NCBI GenBank assembly: GCA_021813745.1
Contig: JAKAJO010000132.1
Coordinates: 1-60,628, forward strand
Direction: 5' to 3'
DNA from: Acidobacteriota bacterium
GTDB lineage: Bacteria > Acidobacteriota > Terriglobia > Terriglobales > Acidobacteriaceae
Length of the DNA: 60,628 bases
How positions within the stretch are numbered: position 1 is the first letter of the stretch; every line of letters begins with the position of its first letter. Position numbers and translations under genes: made by a program. The notes below the pieces were generated by a model. It was not told where the DNA came from. It did no database searches and saw only the letters and a list, made by a program, of their open reading frames with translations. This document shows positions 36,063 to 45,632 of the stretch, one piece after another.

Positions 36063-36512
36063 ATGCAACTGACCCTCGTTCATATTGGTAGTCGCTTCGC
36101 TGCAAACGATGAGGCGGACCAGCTTACCCGGCTGTATCTTGATCGTTGCCAGGCCTATGCCCGCTGCCAGGCCCAGACCTTCCGATCCGAGGCAGCCTTC
36201 CTCGATTGGGTGGCTCGCCAACCGGGCCGGACTCCGGTATTCCCCGTGCTGCTGGACAGCCGAGGCCGTTCCATGGACTCTGCGGGCTTTGCGACGTGGC
36301 TGGGCAGGCAACGGGACAGCGATGTGCAGCACATGGTCTTCGCCGTCGGGCCCGCGAGTGGCTGGTCAGACGGCGCCAGAAAGCAAGGCCGGCTGCTCCT
36401 TTCGCTCGGCCCCATGACGCTGCCCCATGGTTTGGCGCGGGCTGTGCTCGCCGAGCAACTCTACCGGGCATTTACAATCCTTGCAGGCCATCCGTATCAC
36501 ACTGGCCATTAG
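36063..36512 (+). CDS. rlmH: 23S rRNA (pseudouridine1915-N3)-methyltransferase
   Basis: A SPOUT methyltransferase of 149 residues (E. coli RlmH 155) that methylates pseudouridine 1915 in helix 69 of the large ribosomal RNA. The trefoil-knot C terminus is clear: LSLGPMTLPHGLARAVLAEQ followed by LYRAF and HPYHTGH. The usual GGPEG loop is replaced by AVGPASGWSDGA, a mild divergence at the SAM-binding turn. It is followed by cobO after 37 bases. Confidence 0.9.
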   Translation: MQLTLVHIGSRFAANDEADQLTRLYLDRCQAYARCQAQTFRSEAAFLDWVARQPGRTPVFPVLLDSRGRSMDSAGFATWLGRQRDSDVQHMVFAVGPASGWSDGARKQGRLLLSLGPMTLPHGLARAVLAEQLYRAFTILAGHPYHTGH

Positions 36513-36549
36513 CAATCAACGATCTGCAATCCACTCTCAGGCAAACTCT

Positions 36550-37086
36550 ATGACCGATTCCCGGCGGGGACTCATCCTTATTCATACCGGCCCCGGCAAG
36601 GGCAAAACGACGGCGGCACTCGGCACCGGCCTGCGTGCCGTGGGCAACGGCATGAAAGTGCTGATGCTTCAGTTCCTCAAGGGCTCCTGGCACTACGGAG
36701 AACTGGATGCCGTGCAACAATTTGGGGAGGCTTTTGTTCTGAAGCAGATGGGTCGCGGCTTCGTGAAGGTCGGCGGGGCGGAAACCGACCCTGTGGACCT
36801 GCGCATGGTGGAAGAGGCCTGGGAGGAAGCGCGGCTCGCCATCCTTTCAGGCGATTGGGACCTGGTCATCCTGGATGAGATCAACTACGCAATCAGCTAT
36901 GGCATGCTGGACCCGGAGAAGGTCGCTGAGACGCTGCGCCACCGGCCCGAGATGGTGCATGTGATTCTGACGGGACGAAACGCGCACCCAATTCTTGTGG
37001 AGTTAGCCGATACGGTGACTGAGATGCGTGAGGTCAAGCATGCCTATCAAAAGGGCATTCTGGCGCAGCGCGGCATAGAATACTGA
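36550..37086 (+). CDS. cobO: cob(I)yrinic acid a,c-diamide adenosyltransferase (CobO/BtuR type)
   Basis: Attaches the adenosyl group to cob(I)alamin or corrinoid precursors. 178 residues, with the P-loop HTGPGKGKTTAALG at 13-26, MLQFLKGSWHYGEL, then the Walker-B-like LVILDEINYAISYGML, and VILTGRNAHPILVELADTVTEM typical of CobA/CobO. Start ATG 36550; the open frame upstream overlaps rlmH and is not family-like. It lies in the rlmH-cobO-accD run. Confidence 0.93.
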   Translation: MTDSRRGLILIHTGPGKGKTTAALGTGLRAVGNGMKVLMLQFLKGSWHYGELDAVQQFGEAFVLKQMGRGFVKVGGAETDPVDLRMVEEAWEEARLAILSGDWDLVILDEINYAISYGMLDPEKVAETLRHRPEMVHVILTGRNAHPILVELADTVTEMREVKHAYQKGILAQRGIEY

Positions 37087-37166
37087 GGTGGGTTGCCGAC
37101 CTTCGGCCATCCCCAATCCGGTGCTGTCCTGGCTGGGTGCATTGAGTTTCTGGGAGAGAGTCTTCG

Positions 37167-38030
37167 ATGTCCTGGTTTAAGCGTGAGAATGCCGAATACG
37201 ATACCGGATCCGATTCTGCCAGCGAGGGAGAACGCCGCGTTCGTACCGAAGGCTTATGGAGTAAGTGTCCGGGCTGCCGCCAGGCCATCTTCAATGCGGA
37301 TCTCGAAGCCAACCTGGGCGTCTGCCCGAAGTGCCAGCATCATTTCAAGATCGGCGCGAGAGAGCGGCTGAACTTGCTGCTGGAACCAGGGTACGCGCTT
37401 GTAGATGGAGGCTTGCGCTCCACCGATCCGCTGAACTTTGTTGACAGCAAGCCCTACAAATCGCGCCTTCGTGCCGCTCAGCAGCAGACCGGATTGGATG
37501 ACGCAATCCTGAATGCGGTTGGACGACTTGGGCATCATGATGTCGTCGTCAGCGCCATGGAATACAGTTTTATCGGCGGGTCGATGGGCGCAGTGGTGGG
37601 TGAAACCATAGCCCGAGCCGCGGACAGGGCTCGCACGGGGCGCAAGCCGCTGATCGTCGTTGCCGCATCGGGTGGTGCGCGCATGATGGAAGGTGTTGTG
37701 AGCCTGATGCAGATGGCCAAGATCTCCACTGCACTGGCACAACTGGATGATGCGCGCGTACCTTACATTTGTGTTCTCACAGACCCAACGACGGGCGGCG
37801 TAACAGCCAGTTTTGCCATGCTGGGCGACCTGAACATCGCCGAGCCCGGCGCGCTGATCGGCTTTGCGGGGCCACGTGTGATCGAGCAGACCATCCGGCA
37901 GAAGCTGCCTGAAGGCTTTCAGCGTTCTGAGTTCCTGGTGGAAAAAGGATTCCTTGATGCGGTTGTCCACCGGCGGGAACTCAAGGGCTACCTCGCGCGG
38001 GCTCTCGATTTTATGCGCGTCCCGGCCTGA
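37167..38030 (+). CDS. accD: acetyl-CoA carboxylase carboxyltransferase subunit beta
   Basis: The beta half of the carboxyltransferase that makes malonyl-CoA for fatty-acid synthesis. 287 residues with the N-terminal zinc ribbon (CPGC ... CPKC, residues about 35-57), then VVVSAMEYSFIGGSMGAVVG and the oxyanion text IVVAASGGARMMEGVVSLMQ. Its partner accA is not in the window. Confidence 0.95.
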   Translation: MSWFKRENAEYDTGSDSASEGERRVRTEGLWSKCPGCRQAIFNADLEANLGVCPKCQHHFKIGARERLNLLLEPGYALVDGGLRSTDPLNFVDSKPYKSRLRAAQQQTGLDDAILNAVGRLGHHDVVVSAMEYSFIGGSMGAVVGETIARAADRARTGRKPLIVVAASGGARMMEGVVSLMQMAKISTALAQLDDARVPYICVLTDPTTGGVTASFAMLGDLNIAEPGALIGFAGPRVIEQTIRQKLPEGFQRSEFLVEKGFLDAVVHRRELKGYLARALDFMRVPA

Positions 38031-38123
38031 GGCGATCCAGAAGGCTGCGCCCGATACACAATCTGACCTTGGAGAGTGATGGAATAGACTGGTTCGTTCG
38101 AGCTGATCCTTGAGGACCCGTCT

Positions 38124-40700
38124 ATGCCTCTTCATCGCCCTGTCACTTCGTTGATCCTGTCCCGTTTCACTCTCTTGTTTTTTATGCTCGGCTCAGCCGC
38201 ACTAATGGCGCAGACCGCTCTTCCGCCGCTGCGTGCTGAAGCGCCGCTCCCGATCGAGACTCCTGGCCCCGTTTTACGCGAGAATGCGCAACCGCAAAAG
38301 CCCTTTACCGTGGCCGGTGAGCGCGGAGTTCTTCTGGGACAACAGGATGGAACCTTCGAAGCCTGGGTGCTTCCAGTCAAGCTGCTCTCTAACGTAAGGA
38401 TCGAAGCCAACGTTCAGGGCTACCCGGTCCCCATCGACGTCAACGCGCAGGCCGCTCAGATCGAGGTAAGGCCGGATCGCACCACCATCACCTACACGCA
38501 TATTGCCTTCACCGTCCGTCAGATCATGTTCTCTCCCAACTCCGCTCCGCCGGGAACCGGGCCAGTCGTTTTGTTTGAGTTTGACTGCCTACATCCAACT
38601 GACTTTACGCTGCGCTTCACCCCGGAGCTGCGCTGGATGTGGCCTCAGCGCAATGACGGCGTCCCCAGTACCGAGTGGGTGGAGCAGGGCGGCTTTTACG
38701 TTCTGCATACTGATTATCCGAATTTTGCAGCAGCCGTTGCGATTCCCGGCGCGCAGCCTGGAATATTGGCGCCGTACCAGGAGCGCCCCCAGGTCCATCC
38801 CGTCGAGTTCAAACTCCACATCGAGCCGGCGCAAGATCGAGGCCGGCTTTACCCGCTGTTGATGGCCGTCGGATCGACTGAAAAAGATGCGACCGATGAG
38901 GCACTGGAACGATCTCTGGACCGACTGGATGTGGCAATCCCCACCCTCTACGCGCACCACACGGAGAGTTACTCCAAGCTCCTCAACAGTTCCACTTCAA
39001 TTGAAACACCGGACAAGCATTTGAATGCTGCGTTCCAATGGGGCGTTGTTTCCATCGAGCAGTTGAAGACCTTGGCGCAACCAACAGGCGAGACGGCATT
39101 GGTGGCGGGCTACTATGTCTCTGGCGACTCAGCGCGACCCGGATTTGGTTGGTTCTTTGGAAGGGATGCCCTCTACACCCTGTACGCCGTGAACGGCTTT
39201 GGAGACTTCGCGCTCACGCGCGATGAATTGCAGTTCCTGATCAGGAGGCAGCGTGCCGATGGCAAGATCATGCACGAGTATTCGCAGACTGCACCGAACG
39301 TGGATTGGCTGCAGTTTCCTTACATGTACGCCGCCGCCGACTCGACTCCCCTGTTCTTGCTGGCAATGGCGGATTACGTGCGCGCGAGCGGTGACACAAC
39401 CTTCCTGATGCAATATCGCGCCGCGATCGAGAAGGCATGGGCCTTTGAGACCGATCCGGCGCATGACACCGATCATGACGGCATTTACGACAACTCCCAA
39501 GGCACGGGTTGGGTGGAAAGCTGGCCGGGCGGCATGCCACATCAAGAGATTTATCTTGCCCTGCTGGATCAACAGGCCTCTTCGGCAATGGCTTATCTTG
39601 AGAGTCTGCTTCATGAAGGGGACCGATCGAAAGCCGCGGCATTGCGCGCGGAAACGATCGCGAAGACCATTAATGCTGAATACTATGACGCGCAAAAGAC
39701 CTGCTATGCCTTCAGTCGCAACCTGGATGGATCACTGGACCGGACGAGCACTGTCTATCCCGCGTTGGCGTGGTGGGACCCCGCAAACGGCCAGCCTATC
39801 CTGACGCATACCGAGGAATGCCTGCAGCAATTCGCAAAGGCCGCGCTGGACACAGACTGGGGATTGCGGGATGTCTCCGACAACGAGCCGATCTACAACG
39901 GCATGAGCTACCACCAGGGCTCCGTGTGGCCGCTGTTTACTGGCTGGGCGTCGTTGGCCGAGTATCGCGGCAACCAGCCGCTGGCCGGTTATCGCTTGCT
40001 CACTGAGAACGCACGCATGACGTGGCTGGAAGATCTTGGAGCTGATACGGAATTGCTTTCGGGTGATTTCTATGTGCCGATGGGCCGCAGCACGAGCCAC
40101 CAGTTGTGGTCTTCCGCAATGGTGGTGACTCCCATTCTGCGGGGGCTGTTCGGTATTTCGGTCGATGCTCTGAATTCCACCATCTTTGTGGATCCTCATC
40201 TTCCACCCACATGGAGCCACGCAACCGTGAAGAACGTCCATGTTGGCGATAGGGTCGTCGATCTGATCTTCACTCAGATGGGCGATTCCACAACCATCTC
40301 CCTTGAGGGGCCTGATGCCGCGAGAGTACGGCTTCGCAGTACAGCAAAGGGGCGCACGGGCGAGATGGCCCATTCCCTTTCGATTGTCCGTCCTGCCGTG
40401 CAGGTCATCCCGCTGGCCGAAAATCCGCTTCCAGGCGACCGGACTCAGTTGGCGCGGATCGTGAGCGAAGAGTACACCGCACGAAGCCTGAAACTGATGG
40501 TGGAGGGACCGGCGGAAAGCTCCATACCGATCTCACTCGTCGTGCATACACCGCGGGCGAAGCTGCACGCAACGGGCGGCGATCTCTCCTCGCCCGTTAG
40601 CGCGGAAGCAAACCAGGGAAGCGACTCCACTGCGACCTTGACTGTGCATATGCCAGCCGGAGCAGGTTGGCAAACCAGATCGATTGAAGTGGATTGGTAA
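38124..40700 (+). CDS. secreted (alpha/alpha)6-barrel glycoside hydrolase, glycogen-debranching/trehalase-like
   Basis: 858 residues with a signal peptide (SRFTLLFFMLGSAALMAQ). An N-terminal beta-sandwich (about 45-290) precedes an (alpha/alpha)6 barrel (about 295-690) with GFGWFFGRDALYTLYAVNGF, WVESWPGGMPHQEIYLAL and NGMSYHQGSVWPLFTGWASL, as in the amylo-alpha-1,6-glucosidase/GH63-like group. A C-terminal beta domain follows. The likely role is removal of glucosyl or other residues from exported-enzyme products; the exact linkage is not readable. A Ca-binding-like DTDHDGIYD loop is present. Confidence 0.85.
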   Translation: MPLHRPVTSLILSRFTLLFFMLGSAALMAQTALPPLRAEAPLPIETPGPVLRENAQPQKPFTVAGERGVLLGQQDGTFEAWVLPVKLLSNVRIEANVQGYPVPIDVNAQAAQIEVRPDRTTITYTHIAFTVRQIMFSPNSAPPGTGPVVLFEFDCLHPTDFTLRFTPELRWMWPQRNDGVPSTEWVEQGGFYVLHTDYPNFAAAVAIPGAQPGILAPYQERPQVHPVEFKLHIEPAQDRGRLYPLLMAVGSTEKDATDEALERSLDRLDVAIPTLYAHHTESYSKLLNSSTSIETPDKHLNAAFQWGVVSIEQLKTLAQPTGETALVAGYYVSGDSARPGFGWFFGRDALYTLYAVNGFGDFALTRDELQFLIRRQRADGKIMHEYSQTAPNVDWLQFPYMYAAADSTPLFLLAMADYVRASGDTTFLMQYRAAIEKAWAFETDPAHDTDHDGIYDNSQGTGWVESWPGGMPHQEIYLALLDQQASSAMAYLESLLHEGDRSKAAALRAETIAKTINAEYYDAQKTCYAFSRNLDGSLDRTSTVYPALAWWDPANGQPILTHTEECLQQFAKAALDTDWGLRDVSDNEPIYNGMSYHQGSVWPLFTGWASLAEYRGNQPLAGYRLLTENARMTWLEDLGADTELLSGDFYVPMGRSTSHQLWSSAMVVTPILRGLFGISVDALNSTIFVDPHLPPTWSHATVKNVHVGDRVVDLIFTQMGDSTTISLEGPDAARVRLRSTAKGRTGEMAHSLSIVRPAVQVIPLAENPLPGDRTQLARIVSEEYTARSLKLMVEGPAESSIPISLVVHTPRAKLHATGGDLSSPVSAEANQGSDSTATLTVHMPAGAGWQTRSIEVDW

Positions 40701-40872
40701 AGAGGGGCGCAACGCAATCAGCAGAGGCATCCTCCACCGGGGTGAGGGATCAAGGGCCCGAAATCGCATGGACGAGCCGGGAGTTGGCCTGCGGATGGTC
40801 TCGCCAGATACAATACGAATACGTTGCCGTCTAAGGTAGAGCGAGATTTTTCCCAGTTTGGAGCAGGTGCAC

Positions 40873-41859
40873 GTGAGACGTTTGATGGGCCGCAATCTGC
40901 GGCTGGAATGGTTTGCAGGTCTGTGCGCGGCGATGGCGATGCCCGCCTTGGGTTTTTCAGCCGTGAATGCACAAAACCTGAGAACCGAAACGAGATTGAC
41001 TGCCGAGACTCACGACACCCAGGGCGGCACGCAAACAACTCTGACGGTTCATGTGACCGGCGCAGACGGCCAGCCGGCGGTTGGCGGGGTGTCGCTGGAA
41101 GATTCCGGCAAGCCGCTGGCAGGCCTTGTGCTCGACGCCACGGGCCAGGCTCAGACAACCATGACGCTGGTTCCGGGCGACCACGTCCTCACAGCCGTCT
41201 ATAGCGGAGACGCAACGCATCTGTCTTCGACCTCTGAAGTAACGCCTGTGCACGCGGCGACGGGAGGCACGTTCAACTTCACCGTATCGGTTGCGCCAGC
41301 AAGCCTGTCACTCACCGCAGGTCAGTCAGGCACGGTGGTCGCCACCGTGACTCCGGTGAACGCTGCCTCGCTGCCCGCGCCCATGTTCGTCACCCTCTCC
41401 TGCTCGGGACTACCGGATCAGTCCGCATGTACATTTACTCCGGAGAACATTGAAATCCTGCCTAGCTCCTCGGCGGCCATCAACAGCACAATGGTGCTGG
41501 CAACCTCGGCAGGAATTGCAGCGACAGCGAAAACTGCTCCGCATGGGACGCGGCTTGATTCCAGCGCCCGGCCCGTGACTTGGGCGTTGGCTTTGCCGGG
41601 CGTCTTCGGGTTCGCGGGGCTGGCCTTTGGAGCCCGCAAGCGCCGCTGGTTGGTCCGGCTTTCGCTGCTCGCTCTGTTGGGCCTGGTTTCGGTGCTGGGA
41701 ACAACGGCCTGTTCCCCGCAGTATGACTACTACCATCACGGTCCGCCGCACAACCTCCCAACGCCTTCCGGAACGTATCAAGTAAGCGTTACGGCGCAGT
41801 CAAATAACGGCATTACGGCGATTACCAACTCAACGAGCCTGGCGCTCACGGTCAAGTAG
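40873..41859 (+). CDS. exported Ig-like repeat protein with an internal membrane helix
   Basis: About 328 residues. After a signal peptide (FAGLCAAMAMPALGFSAVNA) comes an Ig-like Big_3 domain (about 40-125; VPGDHVLTAVYSGDATHLSST) and a second beta domain with VSVAPASLSLTAGQSGTVVA and a Cys pair (CSGLPDQSACTF). Near residues 235-275 is a hydrophobic segment (ALALPGVFGFAGLAFGARKR, then LSLLALLGLVSVLGTTAC), followed by a His/Tyr-rich stretch. This C-terminal pattern is common in acidobacterial surface proteins. GTG 40873 with GGAG is preferred; ATG 40885 is possible. Function unknown. Confidence 0.75.
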   Translation: MRRLMGRNLRLEWFAGLCAAMAMPALGFSAVNAQNLRTETRLTAETHDTQGGTQTTLTVHVTGADGQPAVGGVSLEDSGKPLAGLVLDATGQAQTTMTLVPGDHVLTAVYSGDATHLSSTSEVTPVHAATGGTFNFTVSVAPASLSLTAGQSGTVVATVTPVNAASLPAPMFVTLSCSGLPDQSACTFTPENIEILPSSSAAINSTMVLATSAGIAATAKTAPHGTRLDSSARPVTWALALPGVFGFAGLAFGARKRRWLVRLSLLALLGLVSVLGTTACSPQYDYYHHGPPHNLPTPSGTYQVSVTAQSNNGITAITNSTSLALTVK

Positions 41860-41868
41860 TTCGCGCGC

Positions 41869-41894
41869 AAGCGGGTCCCTTGCGCGACCCGCTT
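41869..41894. terminator. hairpin between convergent genes
   Basis: AAGCGGGTC (41869-41877) and GACCCGCTT (41886-41894) form a 9-bp stem with an 8-base loop, between the Ig-like protein and threonine dehydrogenase, whose 3' ends meet. No long T-run follows. Confidence 0.6.
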
Positions 41895-41910
41895 ACGCAG
41901 TGATCCACCA

Positions 41911-42957
41911 CTATTCCGGCTTGAGGATCACCTTGATCGCCTCGCCCGATTGCAGCAGTTGCATCGCCTGGGCAAAGTCATTGAGCTTCAGTCGATGCGT
42001 GATCACAGGCTCCAGATGAAGCTTGCCGGCCGCAAGTAGCGCCTCCATTTGAAACCATGTCTCGAACATCTTGCGGCCGTTGATGCCCTGCACGGTCGCT
42101 CCCTTAAAGATGATGTCCCGCGCGAAATCCAGTTCCACGGGCCGTGACGGGATGCCGAGCAGCGATGCGCGTCCGCCGGTACGCAACAGAGAAAATCCCT
42201 GCGCCATGGCCCTGGGATGCCCCGACATCTCAAGCAGCACGTCAACGCCGGTTCCGCCGGTGGCTTCCAGAATCTGCTCTTCGATGTGGTCTTCTGCTGG
42301 ATCCAATGCGAGATCTGCGCCCATTTGCGTGGCCACGCCACGGCGATGCGCATTGACCTCAATGGCGTAGACACGCGCCGCGCCGCACGCTTTGGCAACA
42401 GCAATGGAAAAGAGTCCGATGGCGCCACAACCGGTGATGGCAACTGTCTTTGCCGCAATGGGCCCGGCGAGAACAGTGTGGACGGCGTTGCCGAGCGGAT
42501 CGAGCAGTGAAGCATAGTCGTGCGGGATCGCCGGCGAAAGTTTCCAGATGTTGCTTTCGGGGATGATTGCGTAACTGGCAAAGGCGCCATTCGCATCAAC
42601 ACCGAGGATGCGAACATGCTGGCAGACGTGAGCGAGGCCCGTGCGACATTGCAGGCACTTTCCGCAGGCAACGTGCATCTCGGCGCTGACGAAGTCGCCT
42701 TCCTTGACGGTGGTGACGCCGCTTCCCACGGCGGCTACCGCACCCGCAAACTCATGGCCCGGAATGAGCGGAGGCTGGATGCGACCCTGAGCCCAGGGAT
42801 CCCACTGGTAGATATGAAGGTCCGTTCCGCACACGCTGGCAGCGGAGACGCGAACCAGCACTTCCCCAGGTCCTGGCTCAGGAACGGGAACCACCCGAAT
42901 CTCCACACCGGGCGCGGCCAGTGCTTTCACCACCGCTTGCATGGTCTTAGGAATCAA
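41911..42957 (-). CDS. tdh: L-threonine 3-dehydrogenase
   Basis: A zinc- and NAD-dependent dehydrogenase of 348 residues that oxidises L-threonine to 2-amino-3-ketobutyrate. VCGTDLHIYQWDPWAQ is the family-specific active-site text, structural zinc cysteines are in VACGKCLQCRTGLAHVCQ, PLGNAVHTVL matches Tdh, and the Rossmann turn is ITGCGAIGLFSIAVAKACGA. AGGAGG sits six bases before TTG 42957, so I favour the TTG start (IPKTMQAVVKALA) over ATG 42942, which has poor spacing. Its usual partner kbl is not adjacent. Confidence 0.9.
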   Translation of the reverse strand: MIPKTMQAVVKALAAPGVEIRVVPVPEPGPGEVLVRVSAASVCGTDLHIYQWDPWAQGRIQPPLIPGHEFAGAVAAVGSGVTTVKEGDFVSAEMHVACGKCLQCRTGLAHVCQHVRILGVDANGAFASYAIIPESNIWKLSPAIPHDYASLLDPLGNAVHTVLAGPIAAKTVAITGCGAIGLFSIAVAKACGAARVYAIEVNAHRRGVATQMGADLALDPAEDHIEEQILEATGGTGVDVLLEMSGHPRAMAQGFSLLRTGGRASLLGIPSRPVELDFARDIIFKGATVQGINGRKMFETWFQMEALLAAGKLHLEPVITHRLKLNDFAQAMQLLQSGEAIKVILKPE

Positions 42958-43064
42958 AGCGAGCCTCCTTACAAGAGCAAACAAATCAGTCTATCAACCT
43001 GTCGCGAAGTACGGCCCGGATGATAGAACGGAGAGGATGATTTCGCGTCTGGGTTACGAGCCGA

Positions 43065-45575
43065 ATGCTTAAGAAAAGCGATTTTTTGATTCCTGCAGCA
43101 ATACTCCTGCTCGCGCAAACATGGAGCCTTTTGCATGCGCAAGCGGCCGATCCAGCCTGGCTGACCTACCGGAGGCTGGACAAGCCCTTGAGCCTACCCA
43201 CGCGCATTCTTGTGCTGGGCAAGGATCCGCTGGAGCAGACTGCCGCGCAGGAGTTGGAGCGCGGATTGCTTTCACTGGCAGGACGCTCCACGCCGGACGA
43301 GAACAATCCCGACTTGATCGTGATGGGTACGGAAGCGGAAATGCGGCTGCACAAGCACAAAGCGGCTGCGCAAACCCTGGCACCCGAGGAATTCACCCTT
43401 GGCTGGGTGAAGACGCCGCTGCACCGTGAACTCGATATGACAGGCGGCAGCAACCGCGCACTGCTCTACGCCGCGTTCGCTGTGCTCAGAAACCTTGCGC
43501 AGGGAGCCGATTTGAGCACGGTGAGCCTGCGAGAAAAGCCTGCCATGCCGATTCGCTGGGTGGACGAGTGGGATAATCCGGATGGATCAATTGAGCGCGG
43601 CTATGCTGGCCCAAGCATCTTCTTTGAGAACGGGCATGTGCGGCAGGACCTGGGACCTGTACGTGCGTATGCTCGGCTGTTGGCGTCCGTCGGGATCAAT
43701 GGATGCAACATCAACAATGTCAATGCCGCACCGCAACTGCTTGACGATGAGCATTTGAAGCAGATTGCACGCGTTGCCGATGCCATGCGGCCATGGGGCG
43801 TGCGCATTGCCTTGAGCGTCGCAATTGCCAGTCCGCAGACGATCGGAGGACTGAAAACCTATGATCCGCTCGACCCGGCGGTGAAGGCCTGGTGGGCTGA
43901 GAAGGTAAGAGAGATTTACAGGCTTATTCCTGACTTTGCGGGCTTCACCGTGAAGGCCGACTCCGAAGGCCAGCCGGGGCCCGCAAGTTTTGGACGCACC
44001 CCGGCGGATGCCGCCAATATGCTGGCCAGTGTGCTCGAGCCTCATGGAGGAGTCGTTCTCTATCGCGCGTTTGTGTACGACCATCACCTCAACTGGCGCG
44101 ATCCGAAAGCTGACCGTGCCCGTGCAGCGTATGACATCTTTCATCCCCTGGATGGCAAGTTTGCGCCCAACGTGATTGTGCAGACCAAGGAAGGCCCAAT
44201 TGATTTTCAGGTGCGTGAACCTGTGTCGCCGCTTTTTGGTGGGCTGACAAAGACGAATCAGGCAATGGAAGTCCAAGTGACGCAGGAGTACACCGGCCAG
44301 CAACGCCACATGGTCTACCTGGCGCCGATGTGGAAGTGGGTGCTGGATTTTGACATGCGCGTAGGGGGTGGGACGACTCCGGTCAAGCAGATCATCGGAG
44401 GCAGGTCGTTCGATCGTCCGTTGGGCGGTATGGTCGCGGTGGCCGGAGTTGGCCAGAATGCGTGGCTCGCCTCGCCACTCGCGATGGCCAATCTTTACGC
44501 GTTTGGCAGGCTGGCTTGGGATCCGAATCTGACGCCGGAAGAGATTGCCGTAGAGTGGGTGCGGATGACCATCAGCAACAATCCCAATGTCGTCGGGGTT
44601 GTGGCAAAGATGCTGATGCAGTCGTGGCCTGCGTATGAGGACTACACCGGACCGCTCGGCCTACAGACCCTCACCGATATCACGGGTAGCCACTACGGCC
44701 CCAACATAGAGTCCAGCGAGCGCAACGGATGGGGCCAATGGCACCGTGCCGATCATGAGGGCGTGGGAATGGACCGGACCGTTGCCACAGGAACGGGATT
44801 CGTGGGACAGTACCAGCCCGAAGTAGCGCAGTTGTATGAGTCCGTCGCAACGACGCCAGACAATCTTCTGCTGTTCTTTCATCATGTTCCGTATACCTAC
44901 AAACTGCACAATGGCTCCACGGTGATTCAGTACCTCTATGACAGCCACTACGTGGGTGCGGCGCAAGCGGCGGAGTTTGTGGGCGAATGGGCCTCTCTGA
45001 AGGGGCGCATCGATGACGGTCTGTATGAGGATATGCTGCACAGACTCGAGTATCAGGCAGGTCACGCGATTGTGTGGCGCGATGCAGTCACGCAGTACTT
45101 CCTGAAGCTGAGCGGAATTCCTGATGAGAGAGGACGCGCAGGCCACTATCCGCGCAGAATGGAGGCGGAAGATGCTCGCTTGACCGGCTACACCATCATC
45201 GATGTGAACCCATGGGAAGATGCATCCCGCGGCAGGGCCGTGACCTGCAATACCCCAAAAGCCTGTGCGGCCGAGTGGACCTATGCGGGAAAGGCGGGGG
45301 AGTACAACCTCGCCGTACAATATTTCGATCTGCAGGGTGGTACAGCGCAATTCACATTAACAGTGAACGGCAAAGCCGTCGGCGCGGACTCCACATGGAA
45401 GGCTGACGCGTTGTTCCCATCCAATCGGCCGGATGGCGACAACTCCACACGCCATACTGTACGCAAAGTAGAGTTGAAGCCCGGTGATTTGATTTGCGTG
45501 CGGGCCACGCCGGATGGAGCAGACAGGGCTGCGCTCGATTATGTTGAGGTGCTTCCGACTCGCAATCTGCCTTAA
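43065..45575 (+). CDS. aguA: secreted GH67 alpha-glucuronidase
   Basis: 836 residues. GH67 enzymes remove 4-O-methylglucuronic acid from the non-reducing end of xylo-oligosaccharides. After a signal peptide (IPAAILLLAQTWSLLHAQA) comes a beta domain, then the TIM barrel with PIRWVDEWDNPDGSIERGYA, NINNVNAAPQLL, FAGFTVKADSEGQPGPASFG and VYDHHLNWRDPKADRARAAY, and a helical C-terminal domain. An additional roughly 130 residues at the end (EAEDARLTGYTIIDVNPWED to the stop) form a carbohydrate-binding-like beta domain, a common extension. The next gene starts 57 bases on. Confidence 0.92.
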   Translation: MLKKSDFLIPAAILLLAQTWSLLHAQAADPAWLTYRRLDKPLSLPTRILVLGKDPLEQTAAQELERGLLSLAGRSTPDENNPDLIVMGTEAEMRLHKHKAAAQTLAPEEFTLGWVKTPLHRELDMTGGSNRALLYAAFAVLRNLAQGADLSTVSLREKPAMPIRWVDEWDNPDGSIERGYAGPSIFFENGHVRQDLGPVRAYARLLASVGINGCNINNVNAAPQLLDDEHLKQIARVADAMRPWGVRIALSVAIASPQTIGGLKTYDPLDPAVKAWWAEKVREIYRLIPDFAGFTVKADSEGQPGPASFGRTPADAANMLASVLEPHGGVVLYRAFVYDHHLNWRDPKADRARAAYDIFHPLDGKFAPNVIVQTKEGPIDFQVREPVSPLFGGLTKTNQAMEVQVTQEYTGQQRHMVYLAPMWKWVLDFDMRVGGGTTPVKQIIGGRSFDRPLGGMVAVAGVGQNAWLASPLAMANLYAFGRLAWDPNLTPEEIAVEWVRMTISNNPNVVGVVAKMLMQSWPAYEDYTGPLGLQTLTDITGSHYGPNIESSERNGWGQWHRADHEGVGMDRTVATGTGFVGQYQPEVAQLYESVATTPDNLLLFFHHVPYTYKLHNGSTVIQYLYDSHYVGAAQAAEFVGEWASLKGRIDDGLYEDMLHRLEYQAGHAIVWRDAVTQYFLKLSGIPDERGRAGHYPRRMEAEDARLTGYTIIDVNPWEDASRGRAVTCNTPKACAAEWTYAGKAGEYNLAVQYFDLQGGTAQFTLTVNGKAVGADSTWKADALFPSNRPDGDNSTRHTVRKVELKPGDLICVRATPDGADRAALDYVEVLPTRNLP

Positions 45576-45632
45576 GTAGAGGTGGATTTGAGAGCGTGCG
45601 CCTGAGACACGGGATCAGGCTATGATGTTTCC

